Shown here one piece after another: positions 1 through 9,117 of a stretch of DNA of 64,000 nt. Under the pieces are notes generated by a model. The model ran no database searches and was not told the origin of the DNA. It saw nothing but the letters and a program-made list of their open reading frames with translations. This stretch comes from Streptomyces sp. NBC_01317 (GTDB lineage Bacteria; Actinomycetota; Actinomycetes; Streptomycetales; Streptomycetaceae), in the NCBI RefSeq assembly GCF_035961655.1, contig NZ_CP108393.1:4323501-4387500 (forward strand), in the 5' to 3' direction. Position 1 is the stretch's first letter. Every line of letters starts with the position of its first letter. A program made the translations under genes and the position numbers.

Positions 1-21
1 GTACGGCGCCCGAGCGACCTA

Positions 22-1368
22 CTAGGCCTCCAGGAGGCGCTGGCCCACGTACTCGCCCTCGCGTGCCCCGCCCGGCACCGCGAACAGCCCGCTCGCCTCG
101 TGGCGGATGTACGCCGAAAGCGCGTCACCGCGGTCGAGCTTGCGTTGCACGGGTACGAATCCCTTGAGCGGATCGGCCTGCCAGCAGACGAAGAGCAGCC
201 CCGCGTCCGGCGTTCCGTCCGGGCCGATCCCGTCGTGGAAGGAGAAGGGGCGGCGCAGCATGGCGGCTCCGCCGTTCGCCTCGGGGGCGGAGATGCGCGC
301 GTGCGCGTTGCCGGGGATGACGAGCCTGCCGTCGGGGCCGACGGTGTCGAGGGCGAGCTTGGTGCTCTCCGTCCCGCCGGTGAGGGGCGCGCCGTCGGCC
401 TTGCGGCGGCCGATGACCTGTTCCTGTTTGTGGAGGGAGAGCTGCTCCCAGTCGTCGAGGAGCATGCGGATGCGCCGTACGACGGCGTAGGAGCCGCCCG
501 CCATCCAGGCGGTGTCCTCCGAGGCCGTGGTGTCGGCCGCGGGGGTGGACGGCAGGAAGACGCGCCGGTCGAAGTCGGGCTCGGACGGTTTGGGGTTGGC
601 GGTCCCGTCGAGTTGGCCCATGAGGTTGCGGGCCGTCATGGGGTGCGGGGTCGCGCCGGGGGTGCGGTTGAACCCGTTCATCTGCCACCTGACCCGGGCG
701 GCGGCGCCCGCGTCCTTCTGGAGTGTGCGCAGCGCGTGGAAGGCGACCAGCGCGTCGTCGGCGCCGATCTGGATCCAGAGGTCGCCGTCGCTGCGCCAGC
801 TGTCGAGGTGGTCGGAGGAGAACGGGGGGAGCGGGTCGAGCGCGGAGGGCCGGCGGCCGGTCAGGTTCGTACGGTCGAAGAAGGTACGGCCGAAGCCGAA
901 GGTGACGGTGAGGGAGGACGGGCCGGCGTCCAGGGCGACACCGGTGTCGTGGCCGGCGGCCGGTTCCCCGGCCATCAGGGCCCGGGCCGAGGCGGACCAG
1001 CGGCGCAGCAGCGCGCTCGCTTCCTTGCGTCCCGCTCCCGGCGCCAGGTCGAAGGCGACGAGGTGGCCCCGCGCGTGCAGCGGGGTGGTGATGCCCGGCT
1101 GGTGGGCGCCGTGGAAGGCGACCGTGTCCGTGCCGAGGGTGGTCAGCGCGGTGACGGGGGCGGGTTCGCTCCGGCCGGCGGCGGAGGCCGCGGCTCCGCC
1201 CGCCGCGCCGAGTGCCAGTCCGGCGGCTCCGACGGCGCTCGCGGTGCCGAGGAGGCGGCGGCGGGAGACGCCGTCCGGGTTCCGGCCGCTCCGGCCGTCC
1301 TCGTTGTCGCCGTCGGGCCGGTTGTTCCGGTCGTTCCGGGCGAGTTTGTTCTGCCTGGTGTCGCTCAC
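22..1368 (-). CDS. Tat-exported DyP-type haem peroxidase (EfeB-like)
   Basis: A 448-residue dye-decolourising (DyP/EfeB-like) peroxidase, expected to use haem and peroxide outside the membrane. An unusually long 34-residue N-region precedes a twin-arginine signal (SRRRLLG, about residues 35-41) and an Ala/Gly-rich hydrophobic stretch. The family signature GQLDGTANP (251-259) carries the catalytic Asp of GxxDG. NAHARIS (about 354-360) holds the likely proximal haem His. It starts with GTG 4 bp after the CopC-CopD stop and has no strong ribosome site of its own, so translation is probably coupled to that gene. The neighbours are copper-handling genes, which suggests a role in extracytoplasmic metal or redox homeostasis. 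An EfeB role in iron uptake is possible, but no EfeU or EfeO is visible here. Confidence 0.92.
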   Translation of the reverse strand: MSDTRQNKLARNDRNNRPDGDNEDGRSGRNPDGVSRRRLLGTASAVGAAGLALGAAGGAAASAAGRSEPAPVTALTTLGTDTVAFHGAHQPGITTPLHARGHLVAFDLAPGAGRKEASALLRRWSASARALMAGEPAAGHDTGVALDAGPSSLTVTFGFGRTFFDRTNLTGRRPSALDPLPPFSSDHLDSWRSDGDLWIQIGADDALVAFHALRTLQKDAGAAARVRWQMNGFNRTPGATPHPMTARNLMGQLDGTANPKPSEPDFDRRVFLPSTPAADTTASEDTAWMAGGSYAVVRRIRMLLDDWEQLSLHKQEQVIGRRKADGAPLTGGTESTKLALDTVGPDGRLVIPGNAHARISAPEANGGAAMLRRPFSFHDGIGPDGTPDAGLLFVCWQADPLKGFVPVQRKLDRGDALSAYIRHEASGLFAVPGGAREGEYVGQRLLEA

Positions 1369-1372
1369 GGGG

Positions 1373-3529
1373 TCAGCCGATCTTCACGTTCTTGTCGACG
1401 GTGATCTGGTCGATATCGGAGGTACGCACGGTCACCTGGAGCTTCCAGACGCCCGGCATCGGGAGCTGTACCCCGTCCGCGCTCCAGTGTCCGGCGGCGA
1501 ACCGCTCGGGGACGATCGGCAGCGGGCCGATCTTCTGGGAGGTCAGGGTGAAGGCCACCTTCACCTCGGGCACGTCGAGGGGCTGCCCGTCCGGCCCGTC
1601 TATGTAGAGGTGCATCAGGTTGGCGCCGGACGTGCCGGGGTCGAGGGTCACCCGCACTGTTCCCTTGCCGTTCTGGCCGCCGGTGTCGAAGGGCAGGGTG
1701 ACGTCGATGGGCCCGGCGGTCGCGGGCGCGCTGGCGGAGGCGCCTGTCCGGTTCGCTTCCTGTTCGGCGGTCCGGCCGGGCTCGGTCGACGTCAGTACGG
1801 TGGTGACGGCGAGGAGTACGACGGCGACGCCGGCCTCGGCCAGGACGGAACGGCGCAGTCCGGAGCGTTCGGTGTCGGCGTCGCGCAGTCGCTTTTGGCG
1901 TGCTGTCGCCATCGCGGCTTGCTGGCGGGCGAGCTGGGCAATCCTTTGAGTATCGCCGACCGCGGTTGTGCTCGCGGTGACGGTCTCGGACCGGGTCCCC
2001 TGTCCGGTCGAGGTCTCCGACCCCGACGCGCTTTCCGCTCCGCTCCCGGCCGCCGCTCCGGCACCGGCCAGGACCGCAGCCCCAGACCCGCTCCCGGCCC
2101 CTGTCTCCGCTGCGGCCTCAGCCCCCGCCCCTGTCCCTGTCCCTGTCTCTGTCCTTGTTTCTGATGGCTCCGACGTTTCCGCTTCCGTCGTCGACTTCGC
2201 TTCTGCCTTCGCTTCTGCCCTCGCTTCTGTCCCGGCCTCCGCCGGGACCGCCCCCGACTCTCCCAGCCGTGCTGTCCATCGCCGCGAGAAGAAGGCGATG
2301 GCGATCAGGACGGCGACCAGCCCGACCTTCACCAGGAGGAGTTGCCCGTATGACGTGTCCCCGAGCGCCGACCACGATCCGACCTGCCGCCAGGACTGGT
2401 AGAGCCCGGTCGCGGCGAGTACGACGACGCTGACGAACGCGGTACGCGAGAAGCGCCGCACCGCCGCGGCCTCGATGGAGGGCGCCCGGTACAGCGCGAC
2501 GAGCAGGGCAGTCAGGCCGCCGAGCCAGGTCGCCACCGCCAGCAGGTGCAGGACGTCCACCGGCATGGCGAGACCGGCCTGGATCCCGGTCGACGCGTGC
2601 TCGGAGAGCGCCCAGGTGGCGGCGATGCCGGCCGCGACGACAACGCCGCCGACGGCGAGTCCGAAGGTGAGGTCCTTCTTCTCCTTCGCCTCGTCCTCGT
2701 TCGTGGGTGTTTCCCGGCGGCCGTACGCGCCGAAGAGAACGGCCACGAAGAGCGCGGCGGCGCCGAGGAGCAGCAGCCGGGAGACGAGGGCGGTGCCGGA
2801 CTTGGTGGTGAGGACGGCCCGCAGTCCGCCCAGGTCGAAGGCGTCGGCCAGTTCGCCCGAGCCGGTATAGGGGGTGCGGAGCAGGAGGAGGACAAGCGTG
2901 GCGGCGGTGAGGGCGATCCAGCCCTGGACGACCAGCCGTTGCAGAGGCCGGACGGACGCGCCGCGCGGCCAGCTGCCGAGGACGAAGGCGGAACCACCGA
3001 CGAGGAGGATGAAACCGGCGTACGAGACGTAGCGCGCGACGTCGTAGAGGAAGCCGACCAGGCCGCCGCCGGCCTTCTCGGCGGGCAGGGTGGCCTCGGT
3101 CTTCGAGGGGGCCCCGATGGAGAAGGTGAAGGCGCCCGAGACGGGGTGGCTGTCGGCCGAGACGGCCTGCCAGGCGACGGTGTAGGTGCCGTCGGGCAGA
3201 CCGGCGTGCAGATCCACGGCGTAGCTGACCGTTTTCCCGCTGCTCAGGTTCCGGATCTTCTGGGTGTCGACCCGCTTGTTGCTCGGGTCGAGGACACGGA
3301 TCGAGCTGTCGCTCAGGGCGACCTGCTCGGAGAAGGTGAGGGTGACGTCCTTGGGGGCGGTGGCGACCACCGCCCCGTCCTCGGGGGTGCTGCCGGTCAG
3401 TGCGGCATGCGCCGACGCCGTGCCGGACAGCACGGTGAAGACGGTGCCGAGCAGCACGGTGGCGACGAGCAGCAGTCGCACGAGTGGTGCGGCCGGTGCG
3501 GCTCCGAAGCGCGGGGCGGTGGTCGTCAT
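1373..3529 (-). CDS. CopC-CopD copper-transport fusion with YtkA-like C-terminal domain
   Basis: A 718-residue copper protein. The signal peptide ends near residue 40, so the mature protein starts HAALTGSTP, giving the N-terminal His expected of CopC copper sites. The CopC domain covers about 41-137 and a multi-helix CopD membrane region about 165-415. A low-complexity stretch rich in Glu, Ala, Gly, Thr and Ser (about 425-512) follows, then another hydrophobic helix and a soluble YtkA-like domain (about 600-718). The family imports or buffers copper across the membrane. It is second from the downstream end of the leftward copper operon, 13 bp after the PCuAC gene. The low-complexity insert is unusual and is treated as a finding. 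Confidence 0.93.
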   Translation of the reverse strand: MTTTAPRFGAAPAAPLVRLLLVATVLLGTVFTVLSGTASAHAALTGSTPEDGAVVATAPKDVTLTFSEQVALSDSSIRVLDPSNKRVDTQKIRNLSSGKTVSYAVDLHAGLPDGTYTVAWQAVSADSHPVSGAFTFSIGAPSKTEATLPAEKAGGGLVGFLYDVARYVSYAGFILLVGGSAFVLGSWPRGASVRPLQRLVVQGWIALTAATLVLLLLRTPYTGSGELADAFDLGGLRAVLTTKSGTALVSRLLLLGAAALFVAVLFGAYGRRETPTNEDEAKEKKDLTFGLAVGGVVVAAGIAATWALSEHASTGIQAGLAMPVDVLHLLAVATWLGGLTALLVALYRAPSIEAAAVRRFSRTAFVSVVVLAATGLYQSWRQVGSWSALGDTSYGQLLLVKVGLVAVLIAIAFFSRRWTARLGESGAVPAEAGTEARAEAKAEAKSTTEAETSEPSETRTETGTGTGAGAEAAAETGAGSGSGAAVLAGAGAAAGSGAESASGSETSTGQGTRSETVTASTTAVGDTQRIAQLARQQAAMATARQKRLRDADTERSGLRRSVLAEAGVAVVLLAVTTVLTSTEPGRTAEQEANRTGASASAPATAGPIDVTLPFDTGGQNGKGTVRVTLDPGTSGANLMHLYIDGPDGQPLDVPEVKVAFTLTSQKIGPLPIVPERFAAGHWSADGVQLPMPGVWKLQVTVRTSDIDQITVDKNVKIG

Positions 3530-3542
3530 GGTGTTCAGTCCC

Positions 3543-4067
3543 TCAGTTCTGGGCCGGGTTGTACGTGGTCTCCTTCACGGGAAGCTCGACCTTGATGGGG
3601 TCGGCCTTCTCGAAGTGCAGCTCGATGCCGATCTCCTGGCCTTGCTTCGGCTGCTGCTTGAGCTCGGCGAACATGATGTGGTTCCCGCCGCGTGCGAGAT
3701 CCAGGGTGCCGCCCGCCGGGATGTCGAAGGACGTCACCTCCATCATTTTCTGGTCCTCGGTCTTGTGGATGGTGATGTTGTCGGAGAGAGCGCTGGTGAC
3801 GGAGGTGAGTTTGTCGGCGGCTCCGCCGCTGTTGGTGACGACGAGGAAGCCCGCCGCGAGGTCACTGACCGGGCGCGGCATGTAGGCCCCGCTGACCTTC
3901 AGTTCGGGCGACTTCGAGGAGGTGGACGATCCGGACGAGCAGCCGACGAGTATCAACGCCAGTGCCAGGGCGGAGGTGAGACCACCGGCCACGACGAGGC
4001 GCGGCGACGTGCGGAGGGCGGGCGACGGGGCGGGGGCCGGGACGGGGGCGGCGGTGTCTCCCGTCAC
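3543..4067 (-). CDS. PCu(A)C copper chaperone lipoprotein
   Basis: A 174-residue periplasmic-type copper chaperone. A Pro/Ala-rich N-terminus leads to a hydrophobic segment ending in the lipobox LVGC, so it is probably a lipoprotein. The PCu(A)C copper ligands are visible: His and Met in NITIHKTEDQKMMEV, and the HxM pair in GGNHIMF. The GTG start (4065-4067) overlaps the SCO1 stop in a GTGA tetranucleotide, indicating translational coupling. Family members pass Cu(I), often together with SCO1, to the CuA site of cytochrome c oxidase. The tight pairing with SCO1 here supports that role. Confidence 0.93.
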   Translation of the reverse strand: MTGDTAAPVPAPAPSPALRTSPRLVVAGGLTSALALALILVGCSSGSSTSSKSPELKVSGAYMPRPVSDLAAGFLVVTNSGGAADKLTSVTSALSDNITIHKTEDQKMMEVTSFDIPAGGTLDLARGGNHIMFAELKQQPKQGQEIGIELHFEKADPIKVELPVKETTYNPAQN

Positions 4068-4726
4068 GGGTTCTCTCCCTTGATGATCTTCGGGAGGTCC
4101 TTGGCGTAGTCGTCCGAGGACGCGTCGTCGCCGTACAGGAGGTAGCCGCCGTCGGTCTTCGGGGAGAACGCGATGACCTGCGCTCCGTGCATGGAGACGA
4201 CAGTGCCGTCCTTGTTCGTCGTGGCCGGGTCGATGCCGATGCCGATGCTGCGGGCGCCGGCCTGGATGGCCTTGAAGTCTCCGGTGAGCCCGACGAAGGA
4301 GGGATCGCCGGCGGCGGGCAGCCACTTGGCGAGCGACGCGGGGGTGTCCCTGGCCGGGTCGGTGGTGACGAAGACGACCTGGAGCTTGTCCTGGTCGGCC
4401 TTGGGGAGGGACTTCTTGGCGATGGCGATGTTGCTCATCGTGGTCGGGCAGACGTCCGGGCAGTTGGTGTAGCCGAAGTAGATGAGCGTCGCCTTGCCCT
4501 TGGTCCGCTCGCGGAAGTTGTACGGCTTGCCCTTGGTGTCGGTGAGGACGAAGTCGGGCTTGGTGAAGGGCTGGTCGAGCACGGTCGCGGCCTTGTTCTT
4601 CGGCTGCATGGAGATGTCGGCGATCGGCTTGGCGGCGTCGCTGCCACCGCCGTCGCCGCACGCGGTCAGGGTGAGTGCCGTCAGCACCGCGAGGGCGGCG
4701 GCGGTGGACACGGTCTTCTTACGCAT
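4064..4726 (-). CDS. SCO1/SenC family copper metallochaperone lipoprotein
   Basis: A 220-residue thioredoxin-fold protein. The signal sequence ends in a lipobox-like LTAC, giving a membrane-anchored lipoprotein. TNCPDVCPTT contains the CxxxC copper-binding or thiol motif, and a conserved His lies in VSMHGAQ near the C-terminus. The ATG at 4726 is preferred because the preceding in-frame sequence lacks a signal peptide and AGGA lies 10 nt upstream of this ATG. The family matures the CuA centre of cytochrome oxidase. It is coupled to the PCu(A)C gene by a 4-bp overlap. A strong hairpin region (4863-4922) separates it from the upstream ycnI-like gene. Confidence 0.94.
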   Translation of the reverse strand: MRKKTVSTAAALAVLTALTLTACGDGGGSDAAKPIADISMQPKNKAATVLDQPFTKPDFVLTDTKGKPYNFRERTKGKATLIYFGYTNCPDVCPTTMSNIAIAKKSLPKADQDKLQVVFVTTDPARDTPASLAKWLPAAGDPSFVGLTGDFKAIQAGARSIGIGIDPATTNKDGTVVSMHGAQVIAFSPKTDGGYLLYGDDASSDDYAKDLPKIIKGENP

Positions 4727-4862
4727 GGGAGGTGTTTCCTGGTCGAGGGGTGCGGGATGCCGGTACCGGGCACGCGGGTCCGTGAGGGCCCGGACGGTGG
4801 GTGGTCGGGCTGCGATGTCTCCGTCCGTCGGAACGTCACCACGTTTCACCACGTGGCCACGT

Positions 4863-4922
4863 CACCACGTCGTGGTGTCGTGGCGTCGCGACATCACAGT
4901 CTCGCAATGTCGCGACGCCACG
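4863..4922. terminator. Two adjacent strong inverted repeats between ycnI-like and SCO1 genes
   Basis: A 7-bp palindrome with a single centre base (CACCACG-T-CGTGGTG, 4863-4877) abuts a perfect 16-bp inverted repeat. Its arms are 4879-4894 and 4907-4922, with a 12-nt loop. No T-run follows, as is common for actinobacterial terminators. It lies in the 251-bp gap between two co-oriented genes, so it could terminate ycnI transcription, attenuate read-through or stabilise an mRNA end. The call rests on symmetry alone. Confidence 0.6.
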
Positions 4923-4977
4923 GCTCCATGGCTTCACAGCTCCGCGTGCCGCGCGTGACCGGCGGGTGGGGGGCCGG

Positions 4978-5748
4978 TCAGGCGGTGCGGCGGCGTCCGG
5001 CGAGGACACCGAAGGCCACGCCCGCGATGCCGACGACGATGCCGGTGATCCCGAGGACACGGGCGGTGGAGTCGCTGGAGTCGCCGGAGGCCGTCTCGGT
5101 CTTCGAGGTGTCGTGCGCCTCGCTGCCCTCGGCGGCGGGCTTGGCGGTGGCGCTGGTGGCCGGCGCGCCGTGCTCGTCCTCGGTGGCGGCGGTCAGCTGG
5201 AGGACGGGCGCCGGGTTCTCGGGCTCGGCCGCGCCTTCCTTCGGCTCCTCGATCCACCGGACGACCTCCTTGTCGGAGTACGTCTGGATGGCCTTGAACA
5301 CCAGCTGGTCGGTGTCCTCGGGCAGCTGGCTGAGGGAGACGGGGAAGAGCTGGAACTGGCCGGACGGGGTCCCGCCGCCGGCGGTCGCCGTCCAGGTGAC
5401 CTTGGAGACCGCCTCGGTGATCTGGTTGCCGTGCAGCTCCAGGGGCTTCGCCAGCTTGGCCTTGGTGACGACGATCTTCCAGCCCGGGATGGGCTCCGGC
5501 ATCACGGAGGCCAGCGGGTGGTCGGCGGGGATGTTCACCTCCAGCTGGGTGGTGTTGGCGTCGTCACGCTCGTTGGGGACCTTGAAGTTGACGATGGCGG
5601 AACCGCCCTTGGCGGCGACGCCGAGCGGCTGCACACTCACGTGCGCGGACGCCGGGCCCGCCAGCAGCAGGACGGCGGAAGCGGCGATACCGCCGGCCAC
5701 GGTGACACGGGCGACGTTCGAACCGGAGAACTTCTTGGCTGGGAACAC
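4978..5748 (-). CDS. YcnI-like (DUF1775) copper-binding membrane-anchored protein
   Basis: A 256-residue YcnI/DUF1775 protein. The signal peptide ends LLAGPASA and the mature protein begins AHVSVQP, whose exposed His is the copper ligand in this family. A Trp in the PIPGWK segment is the other expected ligand. After the beta-rich domain comes an Ala/Glu/Ser/Thr linker, one transmembrane helix (ARVLGITGIVVGIAGVAFG) and a basic tail, RRRTA. The GTG at 5748 is chosen because GGAG sits 6 nt upstream and the signal peptide starts there. It lies upstream of SCO1 and PCuAC in the same direction. Confidence 0.9.
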   Translation of the reverse strand: MFPAKKFSGSNVARVTVAGGIAASAVLLLAGPASAHVSVQPLGVAAKGGSAIVNFKVPNERDDANTTQLEVNIPADHPLASVMPEPIPGWKIVVTKAKLAKPLELHGNQITEAVSKVTWTATAGGGTPSGQFQLFPVSLSQLPEDTDQLVFKAIQTYSDKEVVRWIEEPKEGAAEPENPAPVLQLTAATEDEHGAPATSATAKPAAEGSEAHDTSKTETASGDSSDSTARVLGITGIVVGIAGVAFGVLAGRRRTA

Positions 5749-5867
5749 GGAACACTCCACGGTGTGATGAGAAGTCAGTGATCGGGCGAGCGAACTGATG
5801 CGATCGCGTGGGGAGGGCACGCGACGGCATGGCGACCACACCCCCGTGCCGAGCGGAGTGCGTCGCG

Positions 5868-6710
5868 TCAGGCGGCGAGAGCGAGGCCGGCCGGCGGCCC
5901 GCGCCTGATCACTGTGTGCTGGAGTGTCTCCCCCGCCGGTACCGGCGGGGGGCCGTACGAGGCACGCGGCAGGCGCGGGCCCGGGGCAGGCGCACCGGGG
6001 AGTCCGGCACGCAGGGCCCGTACGAGAGAGAGGGCGGCGCGCAGGGAGCGCAGTTGAGCGTTCTCCCTGACCTCGCCGGCGCCCCGCGCCGAGAGCCGGA
6101 CGAGCCGGTGCAGCGCGAGGTCGCCGTGGCGCAGGAGCCAGCCGGTCACGAGCGCGGCCAGCAGGTGGCCGAGCACCATCGGGAGGGAGGGCAGGAGTCC
6201 GTCGGCGGACGCCATGGGGCCGACGTTCATGACCATGCCGTGGGCGCCGTGGGCGCCGTGCGCGGCGGCCGTGCCAGTCGTTCCCATGGCGCCGTGCCCG
6301 GTCAGGCTGATCCCGGCGTCGGCGACGATCCGTTGCGCGTCGACGGGGCTCAGCGAGACGGGGCCCGCGCCGCAGACCAGCTTCGCGGCCATCCTGATGA
6401 GGGCGTCGTTCGTGCCCGGGCCCGTGGGCATCACCATGTGCTGCTGCCCGAACCCGAAGAGGCTGTGCAGGGCGAGCTGCCCACCCGTCAGGGCCGCGAC
6501 GACGGTGGGGGTCGAGCGCACGCGTCCGGCGAGCGGAGCGGCGACCGCGAAGACCCCCAGGAAGCCGAGGACCAGGGTCCACCAGGGGACGGGGGCACAG
6601 GCGGCCAGGACGTGACCCGTCGCGGACAGCAGAACGCAGACCGCGGTGAACACCGCGGTCCTCAGCAGCCGTGGAGCGGCTGCGGCGCGAGCGACGTGAT
6701 CGGACGACAT
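5868..6710 (-). CDS. Multi-pass membrane protein of the copper cluster
   Basis: A 280-residue protein with several hydrophobic segments (near residues 18-40, 47-66 and 195-215) and a central His/Gly/Met-rich loop (HGAMGTTGTAAAHGAHGAHG). It ends in a Pro/Arg-rich tail. The His/Met loop could contact copper, but that is inference. The ATG at 6710 (MSSDHVARA) is preferred over an upstream in-frame start because the extra residues are charged and unlike a membrane-protein start. It is the first gene of the leftward copper run, 119 bp from ycnI. I do not recognise a named family. Confidence 0.75.
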   Translation of the reverse strand: MSSDHVARAAAAPRLLRTAVFTAVCVLLSATGHVLAACAPVPWWTLVLGFLGVFAVAAPLAGRVRSTPTVVAALTGGQLALHSLFGFGQQHMVMPTGPGTNDALIRMAAKLVCGAGPVSLSPVDAQRIVADAGISLTGHGAMGTTGTAAAHGAHGAHGMVMNVGPMASADGLLPSLPMVLGHLLAALVTGWLLRHGDLALHRLVRLSARGAGEVRENAQLRSLRAALSLVRALRAGLPGAPAPGPRLPRASYGPPPVPAGETLQHTVIRRGPPAGLALAA

Positions 6711-6931
6711 GGCCGGGCCATCATCGCACTGGGCCCCGGGGCGCCGCAGGGCAGGTCCGCAAGGCCGTTCTCTGTCCTGTTCGCCGCCATACACCGCGGT
6801 CCCCCGTCCACGCGTCCGCCGAACGGGGGCTAATGGGGGCTATCGGGGCCATCCGGTCGTCCGCGTGCTTACGAAACGGCGTGAAGGGCAATACGTATCG
6901 GTATGTCGAGCCGTGGCCGGGAGGCTGGAGC

Positions 6932-7477
6932 ATGAGCATCTGGTGGTCTCTGCACTTGCGGCGCGAAGCCGCGAGCGTCCCGCTGGCCCGGCGCCTGCTG
7001 CTCGGCACGATGGAGACCGCGGGCGTCGACCCGGACGTCTCCTTCGACCTGTCCGTCGCGCTCAGCGAGGCCTGCGCCAACGCCGTCGAGCACGGGGGCG
7101 GCGAGGGGCCCGGGGAGGCGCCGGGGGCGTACCAGGTGACGGCCTATCTGGACGGCGAGAAGTGCCGTATCGAGGTGGCGGATTCGGGTCCGGGCTTTCC
7201 CGCGCGGCGGATGGTGCGCCGTACCACCCAGGTCGGCGCGACCGCGAACTCCACCGCCTCCGCCACCCCCGTCCCCGCCGCCGTGTCGGCCGGTGCGACG
7301 GTGACCGTACCCGTGACCCCGGCCCCCGCCGTCACCGCCGAGGGCGGCCGGGGCCTGTGTCTGATCGAGCAGCTCGCCGACCACGTGCACTTCCGCAACC
7401 GGCCGGGGCGCGGCGCCGTGGTCAGCTTCGACAAGATCCTCAAGTGGCGGGAGGGCGCCCTGCTCCGCGCCATGTGA
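6932..7477 (+). CDS. RsbW/SpoIIAB-type ATP-binding protein
   Basis: A 181-residue GHKL ATPase resembling anti-sigma kinases. It shows an N-box (EACANAVEHGG), a G1 box (DSGPGFPAR) and a G2 box (GGRGLCLIEQLAD). A Thr/Ala/Val-rich insert (about 105-130) separates G1 from G2. The ATG at 6932 is preceded by GGAG. In Streptomyces such proteins bind sigma factors or anti-sigma antagonists in partner-switching circuits. No sigma factor or antagonist is adjacent, so the partner is unknown. It diverges from the copper cluster across a 221-bp gap. Confidence 0.85.
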   Translation: MSIWWSLHLRREAASVPLARRLLLGTMETAGVDPDVSFDLSVALSEACANAVEHGGGEGPGEAPGAYQVTAYLDGEKCRIEVADSGPGFPARRMVRRTTQVGATANSTASATPVPAAVSAGATVTVPVTPAPAVTAEGGRGLCLIEQLADHVHFRNRPGRGAVVSFDKILKWREGALLRAM

Positions 7478-7524
7478 GCACGGGGCAGGACGCCCTCCCG
7501 GTACCGGTACGTACCTGCGCGTAC

Positions 7525-8997
7525 CTAGTTCTTCAGCGCCGCCATCCACGCCTCGACCTCGTCGGCCCGGCGCGGCAGTCCCGCGGACAGGTTCCGGTTC
7601 CCGTCCTCCGTCACGACGAGGTCGTCCTCGATCCTGACCCCGATCCCGCGGTACTCCTCCGGCACCGTCGTGTCGTCCGCCTGGAAGTACAGCCCCGGCT
7701 CGACGGTGAGGCACATGCCCGGCTCCAGCGTCCCGTCGGCGTATGCCTCCCGGCGCGCGGCGGCGCAGTCGTGGACGTCCAGGCCGAGCATGTGGCCGGT
7801 GCCGTGCAGGGTCCAGCGCCGCTGGAGCCCCAGTTCCAGGACCTTCTCGACCGGCCCCTCCAGCAGCCCCCACTCGACGAGCTTCTCGGCGAGCACACGC
7901 TGCGAGGCGTCGTGGAAGTCGTGGTACTTGGCGCCCGGCCTGACCGCCGCGATCCCGGCCTCCTGGGACTCGTACACCGCGTCGTAGATCTTCCGCTGGA
8001 TCGCGCTGTAGCGGCCGTTGATCGGCAGCGTGCGGGTGACGTCGGCGGTGTAGAGCGTGTGTGTCTCCACCCCGGCGTCGAGCAGGAGCAGGTCGCCGGA
8101 GCGTACGTTTCCGTCGTTGCGCACCCAGTGCAGGGTCGTGGCATGCGGTCCGGCGGCGCAGATCGAGCCGTAGCCGATGTCGTTGCCCTCGACGCGGGCG
8201 CGGAGGAAGAACGTTCCCTCCAGGTAGCGCTCGCTCGTCGCCTCGGCCTTGTCGAGGACCTTCACGACGTCCTCGAAGCCGCGCACGGTCGAGTCGACGG
8301 CCTTCTGGAGCTCACCGATCTCGAACTCGTCCTTCACCGCGCGCGCCTCGGAGAGGTACACACGCAGCTCCTCGTCGCGCTCCGCCGTGACCTTGTCGGT
8401 CAGCGCCGCCTCCACCGAGGCGTCGTGACCGCGCACGACCCGCACGGGCCCGGTGGCCTCCGCGAGGGTGGTGGCCACCTCGCGCACGTCCTTGGCGGGC
8501 AGGCCCAGCAGCTGCTCCGACTCGGCGAGCGAGTGCCGGCGGCCGACCCACAACTCGCCCTGGCCGTCGAGCCAGAACTCGCCGTTCTCCCGGTCGGAGC
8601 GCGGGAGCAGATAGAGAGCCGCGTCGTGGCCGTCGTCCTGGGCGCCGTTCTTCCGCGGTTCCAGGACGAGGACGCCGTCGTGCGTCCGGTCGCCGGTGAG
8701 GTACGTGTACTCGGTGCCGGCGCGGAAGGGGTACTCGGTGTCGTTCGACCGCGTCCTGAGGTTGCCCGCCGGGATCACCAGGCGCTCACCGGGGAAGCGC
8801 GCGGAGAGCGCGGCGCGGCGCGCGGCCGTGTGCGACGCCTGGGCGATCGGCTCCAGGCCGTGCAGCTCGGTGTCGGCCCAGCCGGACTTCATGTTTTCCG
8901 CGAGCTCGTCGGACACGCCGGAGTACAGACCGTTCTTCCGCTGTTTGATCGGCTTCTCTTCCGCTTCCGGGGTCTCCAGGGGGAGCTCCTCAGCCAC
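7525..8997 (-). CDS. pepP: Aminopeptidase P (M24 family, Xaa-Pro aminopeptidase)
   Basis: A 490-residue M24 metallopeptidase that removes N-terminal residues before proline. The N-terminal AMP_N-type domain covers about 1-230. The pita-bread domain contains the metal ligands: two Asp in LLLDAGVETHTLYTADVTRT, His in GTGHMLGLDVHD, Glu in CLTVEPGLY and Glu in VRIEDDLVV. Length and architecture are normal for the family. It is cytoplasmic, with no signal peptide. The gene is monocistronic by appearance, with PP2C upstream on the same strand 120 bp away. Confidence 0.93.
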   Translation of the reverse strand: MAEELPLETPEAEEKPIKQRKNGLYSGVSDELAENMKSGWADTELHGLEPIAQASHTAARRAALSARFPGERLVIPAGNLRTRSNDTEYPFRAGTEYTYLTGDRTHDGVLVLEPRKNGAQDDGHDAALYLLPRSDRENGEFWLDGQGELWVGRRHSLAESEQLLGLPAKDVREVATTLAEATGPVRVVRGHDASVEAALTDKVTAERDEELRVYLSEARAVKDEFEIGELQKAVDSTVRGFEDVVKVLDKAEATSERYLEGTFFLRARVEGNDIGYGSICAAGPHATTLHWVRNDGNVRSGDLLLLDAGVETHTLYTADVTRTLPINGRYSAIQRKIYDAVYESQEAGIAAVRPGAKYHDFHDASQRVLAEKLVEWGLLEGPVEKVLELGLQRRWTLHGTGHMLGLDVHDCAAARREAYADGTLEPGMCLTVEPGLYFQADDTTVPEEYRGIGVRIEDDLVVTEDGNRNLSAGLPRRADEVEAWMAALKN

Positions 8998-9117
8998 GTC
9001 TTCTCCTCGACTCGATACGACTCTTCATACAGCTCTGGACATACGACTCTGGACCGTCCTTCCATCGTATGTGCGAAGGAAAGAGGGTCCAGGTCGATGT
9101 GACGGGCTTGTGAGCAA

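Noticed and set aside
6671..6931. Upstream extension of the ATPase gene to 6671
   Set aside because: The extension overlaps the divergent promoter and the other gene's start; the ATG at 6932 has its own ribosome site and family-like N-terminus.
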